Below are positions 1 through 7,554 of a DNA stretch of 22,298 bases, piece by piece; position 1 is the stretch's first letter, and every line of letters begins with the position of its first letter. The translations under genes and the position numbers were made by a program. The notes under the pieces are model-generated. The model had not been told where the DNA came from. It ran no database searches and worked only from the letters and a program-made list of their open reading frames with translations. Origin of the DNA: Oscillospiraceae bacterium (GTDB lineage Bacteria > Bacillota > Clostridia > Oscillospirales > Oscillospiraceae); NCBI GenBank assembly GCA_009776905.1, contig WRMX01000024.1, forward strand, positions 3,016 through 25,313. The letters run 5' to 3'.

Positions 1-1170
1 GATGTCCAAGGGAATTTGCATAGGCATATTTGCGGCAGCAGTGCCGGGGCGGGGAGAAAACGGGAAGATGTGCATGAAAGCGAAATTGGCTGCCTTTATA
101 AAACGAAGCGTCTCGTCGAATTCTGCATCTCTTTCTCCGGGAAAGCCAACGATAAGGTCAGCAGCGATTGCGCATCCCGGGAACAGTTCCCGCAGCAATG
201 CTATGGAACGCAGAGTGTCGGCTGTATTATATTTTCTGCCCATTCGTTGCAAAGTGGCGTCGCACCCGCTTTGCAGCGACAGGTGGAAGTGGTTGCAGAT
301 GCTTGAGATGGCGCTCAATTCGCGGCAGAAACTATCGGACAAGATGCCGGGATCGAGCGAACCGAGGCGCAGGCGGGCATTGGGCGCAGCATCGCTGATG
401 TCACGGACGACGTCGAGCAGCGGCGCGCGCGCCGGCACGGAGGCTGACACCGGAGCGAAGTCCTTCCCATATGCGGAAATCTCGATGCCCGTGACGACTA
501 TCTCGCGGTAACCTTGCCCCGCGAGCGAGCTGGCGAACTCGATTGCGCGCGCGCGTGGAAGGGAGCGGGCATGTCCGCGCGCATATGGTATTATGCAGTA
601 GGCGCAATAATTGTCGCAGCCGTCTTGAATCTTCAAAAGCCCTCTGGTGCGATCTGCGGAAGTGCCCGGCGCGAGCTCCTCAAATTCTGCGTTTCGTGCG
701 GGTTGCGAATTGCCGTTCTTAGGGGAGCTGCATATGCCTGCGGCATGCGTGTGCATGAGCGTATCTATAGCATTCGTTTCGTGGAGGCGATCCGTTTCCT
801 GCCTGTTGGTTTCGCCGAGCTGGGAAAGCATGTCTTTTAGTCGTTGCTCTATTGCCGACACGAACTCCAGCTTGCCGCCGCTGCCCCCGACGACATCAAC
901 GCCGAGCGTCTCAATTTCCGATGGATCGAGCTGCGATAAGCATCCGCAAACAGCGACCAAGGCTCCCGGCTCCGATTTTTTCGCTCTGCGTATCGCTTGG
1001 CGTGATTTTCGCACGCTTTCCGCTGTAACTGCGCAAGTGTTGATTATGCATACGTCGCAGCCTGCTCCGATTTTCGCGCCGATATGCCCTCGCTCCGTTA
1101 ATATGCGCTCAATTGCCTGCGTTTCATATTGGTTGACCTTGCACCCGAGCGTGATGTAACAAAATTTCAT
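1..1170 (-). CDS. mtaB: tRNA t6A37 methylthiotransferase MtaB (3' end off the window)
   Basis: Radical SAM methylthiotransferase that converts t6A37 to ms2t6A37 in tRNAs. The reading frame opens at ATG 1170 and stays open for 390 codons to the left edge, so the C-terminal part, including the expected TRAM domain, is missing. The N-terminal MTTase domain shows LGCKVNQYE and the three cluster-binding cysteines C10, C46 and C77. The radical SAM motif C-D-N-Y-C-A-Y-C lies at 185-192, followed by IIPYARG, HLSLQSGCD and LIVGFPGE. The LGCKVNQ and KIQDGC wording fits MtaB (YqeV type) better than MiaB. The stretch from about residue 113 to 172, between the domains, is longer and more hydrophilic than I expect for the family. 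It is transcribed away from the cysteine desulfurase gene; a Shine-Dalgarno sequence is weak (AAGG, 11 bases upstream). Confidence 0.93.
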   Translation of the reverse strand, partial: MKFCYITLGCKVNQYETQAIERILTERGHIGAKIGAGCDVCIINTCAVTAESVRKSRQAIRRAKKSEPGALVAVCGCLSQLDPSEIETLGVDVVGGSGGKLEFVSAIEQRLKDMLSQLGETNRQETDRLHETNAIDTLMHTHAAGICSSPKNGNSQPARNAEFEELAPGTSADRTRGLLKIQDGCDNYCAYCIIPYARGHARSLPRARAIEFASSLAGQGYREIVVTGIEISAYGKDFAPVSASVPARAPLLDVVRDISDAAPNARLRLGSLDPGILSDSFCRELSAISSICNHFHLSLQSGCDATLQRMGRKYNTADTLRSIALLRELFPGCAIAADLIVGFPGERDAEFDETLRFIKAANFAFMHIFPFSPRPGTAAANMPMQIPLDI

Positions 1171-1181
1171 ATAATCAAGCC

Positions 1182-1209
1182 TTGTAATTTTCTTGTAAAA
1201 GTGTATAAT
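1182..1209 (+). promoter_or_regulatory. Probable sigma-A promoter of the desulfurase-mnmA operon
   Basis: TTGTAA (1182-1187), 16-bp spacer, TATAAT (1204-1209). The site lies in the divergent region and would give a leader of about 120 nt. That leader contains a short stem GTGGG (1283-1287) with CCCAC (1295-1299). TTGTAA recurs at 1193, 11 bp further on. Inferred from consensus only. Confidence 0.55.
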
Positions 1210-1333
1210 AATATCATAAATCGATGGAATCCTCCAATAATTTAACATAATTTGTGTATCAATACAATGTGAAGTTTCGAGCGTGGGGGTTCCACCCACA
1301 TAACACAGATGAAGTGGAGGCTGCTGGATCTCC

Positions 1334-2470
1334 TTGGAAGTTTATTATGATAATGCGGCGGCGACAATGGTGTGCGTCGAAGCTACGGGAGCCATATTCC
1401 GCGTAATGCGAGAGGAATATGGCAATCCGTCGTCCCTGCATTACAAAGGCCGCCGTGCCGCCGCCGCTCTTGAGACCGCGCGAAACAGCATTGCAGAGAC
1501 TCTCGGGTCGAGGCCAAACGAGGTTTTCTTCACATCCGGAGGGACAGAATCGGACAATTGGGCGGTTTTCGGCGCATGCGAAGCAAGCGAGCGGCGCGGG
1601 AAGCATATCGTCACGTCCGCGATCGAGCATGATGCTGTCGCGGAGCCCATTAAGAAGCTCGAGCGCATGGGATGGGAAGTGACGTATATCATGCCTGACA
1701 GCCACGGCAGGATACCTGCAGACGAATTTGCCAAGGCGTTGCGCGACGATACCACGTTTGCCTCGATCATGCTAGTCAATAATGAAACGGGAGCAGTTAA
1801 CCCAATTGGAGAATATGCGAGCGAAATTAAACGCAGAAAACTTGCCACGATACTGCATACTGATGCGATTCAAGGCTATTGCAAGATACCGTTCACCGTG
1901 AAATCGCTCGGAGCGGCGCTCGTGACGTTGAGCGCGCATAAGATCCACGGGCCGAAAGGCGTGGGCGCGTTGTATATTAAGGCGGGGACAAAGCTGCCGC
2001 CGCTGATATTGGGCGGGGGGCATGAAGACGGCAAGCGCGCAGGCACGGAGGCATTGCCGGCAATCGCCGGATTTGGCGAGGCGGCGAGGACTTGTAGCAT
2101 CAGGTTGGAGGAGACGGCTGCAGATATCCGCAAGATGAGGGACTATATAATCAAACGCCTTATGGAAGACATCCCGGAGACGGTGATCATCGGAGACGGG
2201 GATTCGCCATATATTCTCAGCCTGTCGTTGCCGGGGCACAAGGGCGAGGTTTTGATGAGTTTTTTGGAGAGCGAAGGCATTTGCGTTTCGCGGAGCGCTG
2301 CATGCAAGAAGGGCGCCAGAAGCCGCGTCCTGGAGGCGATGCGTTTGAGAAACGATGTCATAGACGGTGCGTTGCGGGTGAGTTTTTCCAGGTATAATTC
2401 GATGGACGAGGCGGATTTTTTCATCAGAACGTTGAAGAAGGCGTCGCAGATGCTTTTCAAACGAGGCTAG
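1334..2470 (+). CDS. Cysteine desulfurase (NifS/IscS family)
   Basis: PLP enzyme that takes sulfur from L-cysteine as a persulfide and passes it to thiolation or Fe-S acceptors. The start is a TTG: it gives the family N-terminus MEVYYDNAAAT, and a TGA in frame at 1310 leaves no other start. The PLP lysine is K203 in SAHKIHGPKG; the persulfide cysteine is C324 in SRSAACKKG. TSGGTESDNW and NNETGAVNPIGE are further family motifs. The length of 378 aa is usual. The GTGGAGG (1314-1320) lies 13 bases before the TTG, and GGAG there can pair with CTCC just before the start, so translation may be weak. It lies 4 bases upstream of mnmA, so it is most likely the dedicated sulfur donor for tRNA 2-thiouridine (IscS-like role). 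It could equally serve MtaB or general Fe-S assembly. Confidence 0.93.
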   Translation: MEVYYDNAAATMVCVEATGAIFRVMREEYGNPSSLHYKGRRAAAALETARNSIAETLGSRPNEVFFTSGGTESDNWAVFGACEASERRGKHIVTSAIEHDAVAEPIKKLERMGWEVTYIMPDSHGRIPADEFAKALRDDTTFASIMLVNNETGAVNPIGEYASEIKRRKLATILHTDAIQGYCKIPFTVKSLGAALVTLSAHKIHGPKGVGALYIKAGTKLPPLILGGGHEDGKRAGTEALPAIAGFGEAARTCSIRLEETAADIRKMRDYIIKRLMEDIPETVIIGDGDSPYILSLSLPGHKGEVLMSFLESEGICVSRSAACKKGARSRVLEAMRLRNDVIDGALRVSFSRYNSMDEADFFIRTLKKASQMLFKRG

Positions 2471-2474
2471 GATT

Positions 2475-3509
2475 ATGCAGGGAAAGGCTTTAGTTGCAAT
2501 GAGCGGGGGCGTGGACAGCACCGTCGCGGCGCATCTCATGCTTGGCAGCGGGTATGAATGCGCGGGCGCGATGATTAGAATGCACCACGGCGATAATAGC
2601 GGGGAAAACGATGCGCGAGCTGCGGCAGAGCAGCTTGGCGTATATTTATATATGCTCGATTTCTCGAAGCAATTTGATGAAAACGTCATAAAAAAGTTTG
2701 TCTACGAATATGGCGAGGGCAGAACGCCGAACCCATGCATCCTATGCAACAGGCACATAAAATTCGGATTATTGCTGGAGTGGGCGCGCGAGCTGGGATA
2801 TGATTTTTTGGCAACAGGACACTACGCGCGCGTGAGCCGGGAGGCGAGCGGGCGGTATTTATTGAAAAGAGGCACGGATTTTACAAAAGATCAGAGTTAT
2901 GTGCTATATAGCTTGACGCAGGAGCAGCTTGCCGCCGCGAACTTCCCGCTTGGGCAGATGTCGAAGCAGGAAGTGCGAGAGATTGCTGCCGGCATGGGTT
3001 TTCGCAACGCGCAAAAGAGCGAGAGCCAGGACATTTGCTTTGTTCCCGATGGCGATTATGCGAGATTTATCGAGGAGTATGTCGGCGCTCCGTCGCAGGC
3101 CGGGAGATTTGTCGATGAGGAAGGCAACGACCTCGGAGAGCATAAGGGCTTGGCGCATTACACTATCGGGCAGCGGAGGGGATTGGGGCTGTCGATGCAA
3201 TATCCGGCATATGTATTGGAAATTCGAGCGGAAGACGGGGCTGTGGTTGTGGGCAGGAACGAGGCATTGCTATCAAAATCGCTGATGGCAGACGACATAA
3301 ATTTGATAGCCGTCGACAGTTTGGAAGCTCCCATGAGGGCGCAGGTGAAAATACGGTATGGCCATGCTGCGCAGCCGGCCATCGTTTCTCAGGTCGATGA
3401 TGGGAAGTTTATTGTTGAATTTGACGAGCCGCAGAGGGCGATCACGAGAGGACAGGCGGCAGTTATATATGACGGCGATGTTGTAATCGGCGGTGGCACG
3501 ATTATATAA
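2475..3509 (+). CDS. mnmA: tRNA-specific 2-thiouridylase MnmA
   Basis: ATP-dependent thiolase that makes s2U34 in tRNA-Lys, -Glu and -Gln. The N-terminal PP-loop SGGVDS is at residues 10-15. The first catalytic cysteine is C88 in NPCILCN, so a CxxC with C91. ATGHYAR is at 113-119 and the second, persulfide cysteine is C188 in SQDICFV. The C-terminal beta-barrel contains HKGLAHYTIGQRRGLG. At 344 aa it is slightly shorter than the usual 360. It starts 4 bases after the desulfurase stop with AGGATT nearby, so the two genes are one operon: the desulfurase gives sulfur, MnmA adenylates U34 and transfers it. The ATG at 2475 is the only start that keeps the PP-loop near the N-terminus. Confidence 0.96.
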   Translation: MQGKALVAMSGGVDSTVAAHLMLGSGYECAGAMIRMHHGDNSGENDARAAAEQLGVYLYMLDFSKQFDENVIKKFVYEYGEGRTPNPCILCNRHIKFGLLLEWARELGYDFLATGHYARVSREASGRYLLKRGTDFTKDQSYVLYSLTQEQLAAANFPLGQMSKQEVREIAAGMGFRNAQKSESQDICFVPDGDYARFIEEYVGAPSQAGRFVDEEGNDLGEHKGLAHYTIGQRRGLGLSMQYPAYVLEIRAEDGAVVVGRNEALLSKSLMADDINLIAVDSLEAPMRAQVKIRYGHAAQPAIVSQVDDGKFIVEFDEPQRAITRGQAAVIYDGDVVIGGGTII

Positions 3510-3763
3510 AACGGGGTGTAGATTTTTTCCCGAAAGTGTGATATTTTTGTTACTGTGACATTTATGCGCCGATGGTCTGAATGCTTCAATATGAGCAAAA
3601 AAACCGTAAAAAAAATTATTCCGCATTTCTAATGATAAATAGCATTCAGCGAAAATGGAAACAATTCACCGTTATATATTGCCAAAAGGAGAAATATTCC
3701 AACAATCAGATAACATAACGTGTAAAATTCAACAAGTCACTTTTGTTTTGACATACGCGCCAG

Positions 3764-3792
3764 ATGTGACTTTCGTGTGACAATTATATAGT
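3764..3792 (+). promoter_or_regulatory. Tandem TGTGAC operator with adjacent -10 element
   Basis: ATGTGAC (3764-3770), four bases, GTGTGAC (3775-3781): a direct repeat with an 11-bp pitch, one helical turn. TATAGT (3787-3792) follows 5 bp later without a good -35. OmpR/PhoB-family response regulators bind direct repeats of this pitch, often in place of a -35 box. The same layout is found at 14484-14501 and 16823-16840. The binding protein is inferred, not seen. Confidence 0.5.
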
Positions 3793-3864
3793 ATTATTCA
3801 CGTGTACACAGCGATATCGGGACTGTCACGAAACTTGTAAATAGCCATGAGCGTCAATTAGCTG

Positions 3865-3893
3865 TTGACTAATGACAAAGTATGTGACAAAAT
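3865..3893 (+). promoter_or_regulatory. Candidate promoter of the transglutaminase gene
   Basis: TTGACT (3865-3870), 17-bp spacer, CAAAAT (3888-3893). A transcript from here would have a leader of about 95 nt. The TATAGT site 100 bp upstream is the alternative. Confidence 0.45.
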
Positions 3894-3937
3894 GGAAAAA
3901 AGAGTACCTATCAGGCTGTGATCGGCGAAAATGATAT

Positions 3938-3970
3938 CGGACCGCTTCGATGCTGCATGATGCAGGTCCG
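3938..3970 (+). promoter_or_regulatory. Leader hairpin before the transglutaminase ribosome binding site
   Basis: CGGACC (3938-3943) pairs with GGTCCG (3965-3970), and within the 21-base loop TGCA can pair with TGCA. There is no U-run, so it is not a terminator; it ends about 10 bases before GAAGGAGG. It could shape mRNA stability or translation. I do not recognise it as a known riboswitch. Confidence 0.35.
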
Positions 3971-3995
3971 GCCATAATGATGAAGGAGGATCACA

Positions 3996-4997
3996 ATGAA
4001 AAGAGAAGTAAAGTTTATCGCGATGATAATGGCTGTCCTGATGATATTCGGGACGGTTGCGGGCTGCGCCGCGACCGAAACGGTGGAGCTAATTTCCCCG
4101 ACCGACGTCGAGCCTTTCGATGGCGAGGAAATCTATATCGACCTCGCGATGGAGATGGTGCCTTTGACCGAGGCTCCGGCGATGTTCGGGACCACGCCCA
4201 TGCCTTCTGCGCCGGGCACGGCCATTAAAGATAACAGTAAGGCTGTCATCGATTACTCAAACTCCCGCGATGGTTATGTCATGGCTAAATACAAGAGCAC
4301 GACCACAAAAGAGCTGCGCGTTTTGATTGCCGGGCCGAGCGGCACGCAATATCAATATACGCTCAAAAAGAATGCCACTTACGAGGTATATCCGCTTTCC
4401 GACGGCAACGGCAAATATAACATCGGGGTCTATGAGCAGGTCGATGGGAGCAAATATGCGGTAGCGGTTTCAACGCAGATCGACGTCACGCTTTCGGACG
4501 AATATGCTCCGTTCCTCCGCCCCAATCAATATGTGAACTTCACTCCGGAGAGCAAGGTCGTTGCGAAGGCCGAAGAGCTCATCAAGGGCAAGACCGTTCT
4601 TACGGACAAGATTTCCGCGATTTACACATTCGTCGTCACTAACCTCACTTACGACAAGGATTTGGCTGCCAACGTGAAGAGCGGTTATCTGCCGGATGTT
4701 GACGCTGTCATGGCAAAGGGCAAGGGCATTTGCTTCGATTATGCGGCGGTGATGGCGGCCATGCTCCGCAGCCAGGGCGTTCCGACAAGGCTGGTCGTCG
4801 GATATGCCGGGACTGCCTACCATGCATGGATCGATGTGTATTCTGCGACCGAGGGCTGGATCAACGCTGTCATCTTCTTTGACGGCAAGGAGTGGAAGCT
4901 GATGGATCCGACGTTTGCGTCGAGCGGGAACCAGAGCACGGCTGTCATGCAATATATCGGCGACGGCACGAACTATACAGTGAAGTATCTGTATTAG
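3996..4997 (+). CDS. Secreted transglutaminase-like lipoprotein
   Basis: The N-terminus is a lipoprotein signal: MKREVK, a hydrophobic stretch, then the lipobox V-A-G-C with C24, so the mature protein should be lipid-anchored outside the membrane. The C-terminal half is a transglutaminase/protease core: C246 in GKGICFDYA, H276 in AYHAWIDV and D304 in KLMDPTF form the Cys-His-Asp triad. Residues about 85-190 look like a beta-rich domain of unknown function. ATG 3996 has a strong AAGGAGG 6-7 bases upstream. The gene stands alone, with a long control region before it and a terminator after it. Family members can act as cysteine proteases or as cross-linking enzymes; the substrate cannot be told. 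The regulatory repeat shared with the two LPXTG genes suggests a cell-surface role. Confidence 0.88.
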   Translation: MKREVKFIAMIMAVLMIFGTVAGCAATETVELISPTDVEPFDGEEIYIDLAMEMVPLTEAPAMFGTTPMPSAPGTAIKDNSKAVIDYSNSRDGYVMAKYKSTTTKELRVLIAGPSGTQYQYTLKKNATYEVYPLSDGNGKYNIGVYEQVDGSKYAVAVSTQIDVTLSDEYAPFLRPNQYVNFTPESKVVAKAEELIKGKTVLTDKISAIYTFVVTNLTYDKDLAANVKSGYLPDVDAVMAKGKGICFDYAAVMAAMLRSQGVPTRLVVGYAGTAYHAWIDVYSATEGWINAVIFFDGKEWKLMDPTFASSGNQSTAVMQYIGDGTNYTVKYLY

Positions 4998-5058
4998 TAC
5001 CTGACGGACACACGAGGGTTTCGCGCAACAGCGCATAATCTGTTTTGGTTATTACGAG

Positions 5059-5089
5059 CCGGGCTTGCGAATTTCGCAGGCCCGGTTTT
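5059..5089 (+). terminator. Rho-independent terminator after the transglutaminase gene
   Basis: CCGGGCTTGCGAA and TTCGCAGGCCCGG form a near-perfect stem with one G-U pair and a tiny loop, followed by TTTT (5086-5089). It lies about 60 bases after the stop codon. Confidence 0.85.
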
Positions 5090-5094
5090 GTTGC

Positions 5095-5116
5095 GTGTTT
5101 TTTGTGTAAAAAACAC
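5095..5116. repeat. Perfect inverted repeat abutting the pilus-locus promoter
   Basis: GTGTTTTTT (5095-5103) and AAAAAACAC (5108-5116) are perfect inverted copies around GTGT. The repeat ends exactly where the TTGCAA -35 box begins, so it could be an operator or a second, minus-strand terminator. Confidence 0.45.
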
Positions 5117-5145
5117 TTGCAAATGTGGTTTTATATGAATATAAT
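5117..5145 (+). promoter_or_regulatory. Strong sigma-A promoter of the pilus-like operon
   Basis: TTGCAA (5117-5122), 17-bp spacer, perfect TATAAT (5140-5145). The GTG start of the first gene is about 50 bases downstream. It is the best promoter match in the window. Confidence 0.75.
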
Positions 5146-5196
5146 GGCATAAGATTGTAGTTAAACTTCGAAATTTTGTGATGAGGGGAAGGAAAC

Positions 5197-6243
5197 GTGA
5201 AACAAAAACTATTGAACAACACCTACCTATCCATGCTTTGCTCGGAACTTGCCATGCTTCTGGATGCGGGATTGACGGTCAGCGACAGCCTGCAAATACT
5301 GCAGGAAGACGAGCCGACAAAAGAAGGCAAGGCGATAATGCAAAGCATTATCGAGAGGCTGGAGATGGGCGACCCATTTTCGATGGCATTGCAGAAGACG
5401 GGCCATTATCCGCGTTATATGGTGCATATGGTGGAAATCGGGGAGAAAACCGGGCGGGGCGTCGAGACGCTCAAGGCGCTGTCGGAGTATTATGACAGGC
5501 AAGTCCGGCTGTCCGCGACGATCAAGAGCTCGGTCATGTACCCCGCGATCCTGCTCATATTGATGATCGTCGTAGTGTTGATCCTCATCGTCCAGGTTCT
5601 GCCAATATTCAACGATGTGTTCAGCAGGCTGGGCACGCAAATGTCACCGCTTGCGGTCAGCTTGATGAATTTCGGCAGTTGGCTTGGAGACGCTTCCATC
5701 GTCATTGCGGCAATATTATGCGCGATATTCATACTCGCGATACTCGCGTGGGCGCTGCCCGGGCTGCGTAAGGGCTTTACGAAGATATTTTCCAACAAAT
5801 GGGGCAACAGCGGAATATTTGGCAAGATCGCTTCATCTCGCTTCGTGTTTGCAATGACCCTCGCGATGGCGAGCGGGCTGGACATGGAGGAAGCTATCGG
5901 CATCGCGTCGAACGTGAGCGGCGGGTCGAAGGCTGTCGACAAAAAGCATTCGCAATGCGCTGACATGCTCCGCGCGGGGAAGACATTGTCGGAGGCGCTT
6001 TGCGGCACGGGCATTCTTTCGCTGCAAGATGGCAAGATGCTCTCGATCGGAAGCCGCAGCGGCAAGGCCGACGAAGCCATGTCGGAAATCGCGCGCAGGA
6101 GCGACATCAACGTGCGCGACGCCATCGACCGCGTCGTCGGGCGCATTGAGCCAACGCTTGTGATATTATCATCAGTCGTCGTGGGCGTCATATTGCTATC
6201 GGTCATGTTGCCGCTCATGGGGATCATGACGTCGATTGGGTAG
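5197..6243 (+). CDS. PilC/GspF-type inner-membrane platform protein
   Basis: Integral membrane platform of type IV pilus and type II secretion machines, which couples the ATPase to pilin movement. Two T2SSF domains are visible. The first starts at about residue 12 (SELAMLLDAGLTVSDSLQIL), the second at about 215 (FAMTLAMASGLDMEEAIGIA). Both carry the family pattern G-L-x-x-x-x-A-I/L. Membrane segments lie near 112-134, 168-190 and 325-346. At 348 aa it lacks the cytoplasmic N-terminal extension of about 60 residues seen in many PilC proteins. The start is GTG with AGGGGAAGG (5184-5192) upstream. It leads an operon with four pilin-like genes and a PilT-like ATPase. A TadC or ComGB assignment is less likely by sequence and context. 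Confidence 0.88.
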   Translation: MKQKLLNNTYLSMLCSELAMLLDAGLTVSDSLQILQEDEPTKEGKAIMQSIIERLEMGDPFSMALQKTGHYPRYMVHMVEIGEKTGRGVETLKALSEYYDRQVRLSATIKSSVMYPAILLILMIVVVLILIVQVLPIFNDVFSRLGTQMSPLAVSLMNFGSWLGDASIVIAAILCAIFILAILAWALPGLRKGFTKIFSNKWGNSGIFGKIASSRFVFAMTLAMASGLDMEEAIGIASNVSGGSKAVDKKHSQCADMLRAGKTLSEALCGTGILSLQDGKMLSIGSRSGKADEAMSEIARRSDINVRDAIDRVVGRIEPTLVILSSVVVGVILLSVMLPLMGIMTSIG

Positions 6244-6247
6244 TTAT

Positions 6248-6586
6248 ATGAAGAAAAGCATTTTCAGGAAAAGCGCCGGGGATGTCATACGCTCTGTATT
6301 GGTGCCTATCGTGTTTACGGTCGTCGTGATGGGCATGATATTATTTGGGCTGCGCCAGACGGAGCAATCCAGCAGGTCTGAAGGTCTGCGGGTATTGGAA
6401 GACAGCATCCGCCGCGCCGTTGTCATCAGTTATGCCGTCGAAGGGCAATATCCCGAAAGCATCGCATATATCGAGAAGAATTACGGAATCCACGTGGACA
6501 GAGCGAAATACGTGGTGCATTACAGTATATTCGCATCGAATATTATGCCCGACATTACTGTGATAGAAGTGGCGGGGAATCAGTGA
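6248..6586 (+). CDS. Small single-pass pilin-like protein, first of four
   Basis: 112 aa with a positively charged N-terminus, one membrane helix at about residues 19-38 and an extracytoplasmic domain containing EGQYPESIAYIEKNYGI and ASNIMPDITVIE. Size, topology and place suggest a pseudopilin or assembly protein of this locus. It has no standard prepilin site: after G11 the residue at +5 is S, not E. ATG 6248 is chosen because it gives the Lys-rich N-terminus; a TTG at 6236 overlapping the pilC stop is an alternative. No strong ribosome binding site is visible, so translation is probably coupled to the upstream gene, whose stop lies 4 bases before the ATG. I recall similar short proteins from comparable Clostridia loci but know no function. 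Confidence 0.75.
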   Translation: MKKSIFRKSAGDVIRSVLVPIVFTVVVMGMILFGLRQTEQSSRSEGLRVLEDSIRRAVVISYAVEGQYPESIAYIEKNYGIHVDRAKYVVHYSIFASNIMPDITVIEVAGNQ

Positions 6587-6587
6587 T

Positions 6588-7085
6588 ATGATGAAATCAG
6601 CAGGAAAAAACAGAATAGAGACGGTTTTCGTGCTCGTGATATTCAGCGTGTTCGCGTTGTCAGTGCTTATGGTTTTGATGCTCGGGGCCAACGTGTATAA
6701 AAACATGACCGAGATATCGCGTTCCGGGCAGGACGAGCGCACGGTGCTGTCTTTCATTTGGACAAAAGTGAAAAACGGCGACGATGCCGGTAGCGTTTAT
6801 GTTGGCGAATTTTGCGGCCAGCCGGCGCTCTGCTTTGACAAAGATTATGGCGGGGCCATGTACCAGACTGTCATATATCATTACAACGGCTGGGTATATG
6901 AGCTTTTTTATGAAACGGGTTATGAGTTTTTCCAAGAAGACGGCGTGAAGGTTTATGAGATCGGCGACCTGAGGTTTGAGGAAGCTGAATATGGGATGAT
7001 CAAAGTCTCATCGCACGACAGGAGCTTGCTCATTTCGCCGCGCGGAAATGTCTCTGACCCATGGTCGGACTGGATTATCGAATAG
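6588..7085 (+). CDS. Pilin-like membrane protein with a G-KNRIE site (possibly DUF4860)
   Basis: 165 aa. The N-terminus reads SAGKNRIET and then a hydrophobic helix to about residue 34. G6 is followed by E11 at +5, which is the spacing of a type IV prepilin processing site, although the residue at +1 is K rather than a hydrophobic one. The external part is rich in aromatic and acidic residues (YHYNGWVYELFYETGYEFF). The locus type and sequence remind me of DUF4860, which I could not check. ATG 6588 is immediately followed by a second ATG; it begins 1 base after the previous stop. Most likely a minor pilin or pseudopilin. Confidence 0.78.
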   Translation: MMKSAGKNRIETVFVLVIFSVFALSVLMVLMLGANVYKNMTEISRSGQDERTVLSFIWTKVKNGDDAGSVYVGEFCGQPALCFDKDYGGAMYQTVIYHYNGWVYELFYETGYEFFQEDGVKVYEIGDLRFEEAEYGMIKVSSHDRSLLISPRGNVSDPWSDWIIE

Positions 7086-7101
7086 AGGAGGGGGTGCCCC
7101 T

Positions 7102-7542
7102 GTGGAGAGACGTTCGAGATCGACGCTTTTCTTGATGGAGCAATTGATCGTCGTGGCAGTTTTCGCGATTTGCGCTGCTGCATGCGTCAGGATATTGACC
7201 GCATCTTATTATATGGCGACGGACACCAGAGACATCGGCAACGCGATCGAGGCCGCGGAGAACGGCGTCGAGAGGTATAAGGCAGTTTCCGGCGACATCG
7301 GCGTGACAGCGCGGCTTTTGGGCGGGAGCCCCGTCACTATCGACGGAACGCCTGCCGCCGTCGTGTATTATGACAAGGACTGGAGCATCTGCACGGCAGA
7401 GGACGAGCCCGAATATATCCTCAGCTTGAAAAACAACGGGTCCGGCGCCGGCGCTTCGACGCTTTTGCAGGGTGAGTTGTCGGTTGTGAAGAAAACGGGA
7501 GAAGTGATCATCGCTTTCCCGATAGCAGCGCAGAAAGGATAG
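7102..7542 (+). CDS. Type IV prepilin-like protein (minor pilin)
   Basis: 146 aa from GTG 7102. GAGGAGGGGG (7085-7094) sits 7 bases upstream, which decides this start over an ATG at 7048 inside the previous gene. The N-terminus reads ERRSRSTLFLMEQLIVVAVF: a basic leader followed by a helix with E13 and the type IV pilin pattern L-x-x-E-Q/V-L. Relative to E at +5, the residue at -1 is T8 instead of the usual glycine. The rest has GNAIEAAENGVERYKAVSGD, typical of the helix continuing into the pilin head. It lies 16 bases after the preceding gene and 12 before the next, inside the same operon. Confidence 0.82.
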   Translation: MERRSRSTLFLMEQLIVVAVFAICAAACVRILTASYYMATDTRDIGNAIEAAENGVERYKAVSGDIGVTARLLGGSPVTIDGTPAAVVYYDKDWSICTAEDEPEYILSLKNNGSGAGASTLLQGELSVVKKTGEVIIAFPIAAQKG

Positions 7543-7554
7543 GGGGGGAAAGCA

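Larger units (their letters stand above)
3510..3995. other. 486-base intergenic control region
   Basis: No ORF with a credible start and composition was found. The region is more AT-rich than its neighbours and contains four TGTGAC words (3554, 3765, 3776, 3885), plus TGTGAT at 3537 and TGTTAC at 3548, which are 11 bp apart. It also holds two candidate promoters and a leader hairpin, all pointing to the transglutaminase gene. No clear terminator for mnmA was seen. Confidence 0.6.

Noticed and set aside
401..607. Short minus-strand frame overlapping mtaB
   Set aside because: It is in a different frame from the clearly conserved MtaB reading and has Arg/Ala-rich shadow composition.
1210..1333. 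Possible T-box or riboswitch in the desulfurase leader
   Set aside because: Only a 5-bp stem is visible; the T-box core (GGTGGNACCGCG-like) and other known riboswitch cores are absent.
7048..7101. Earlier ATG for the prepilin-like gene
   Set aside because: It lies inside the previous gene; GTG 7102 follows GAGGAGGGGG and gives a proper short basic leader.
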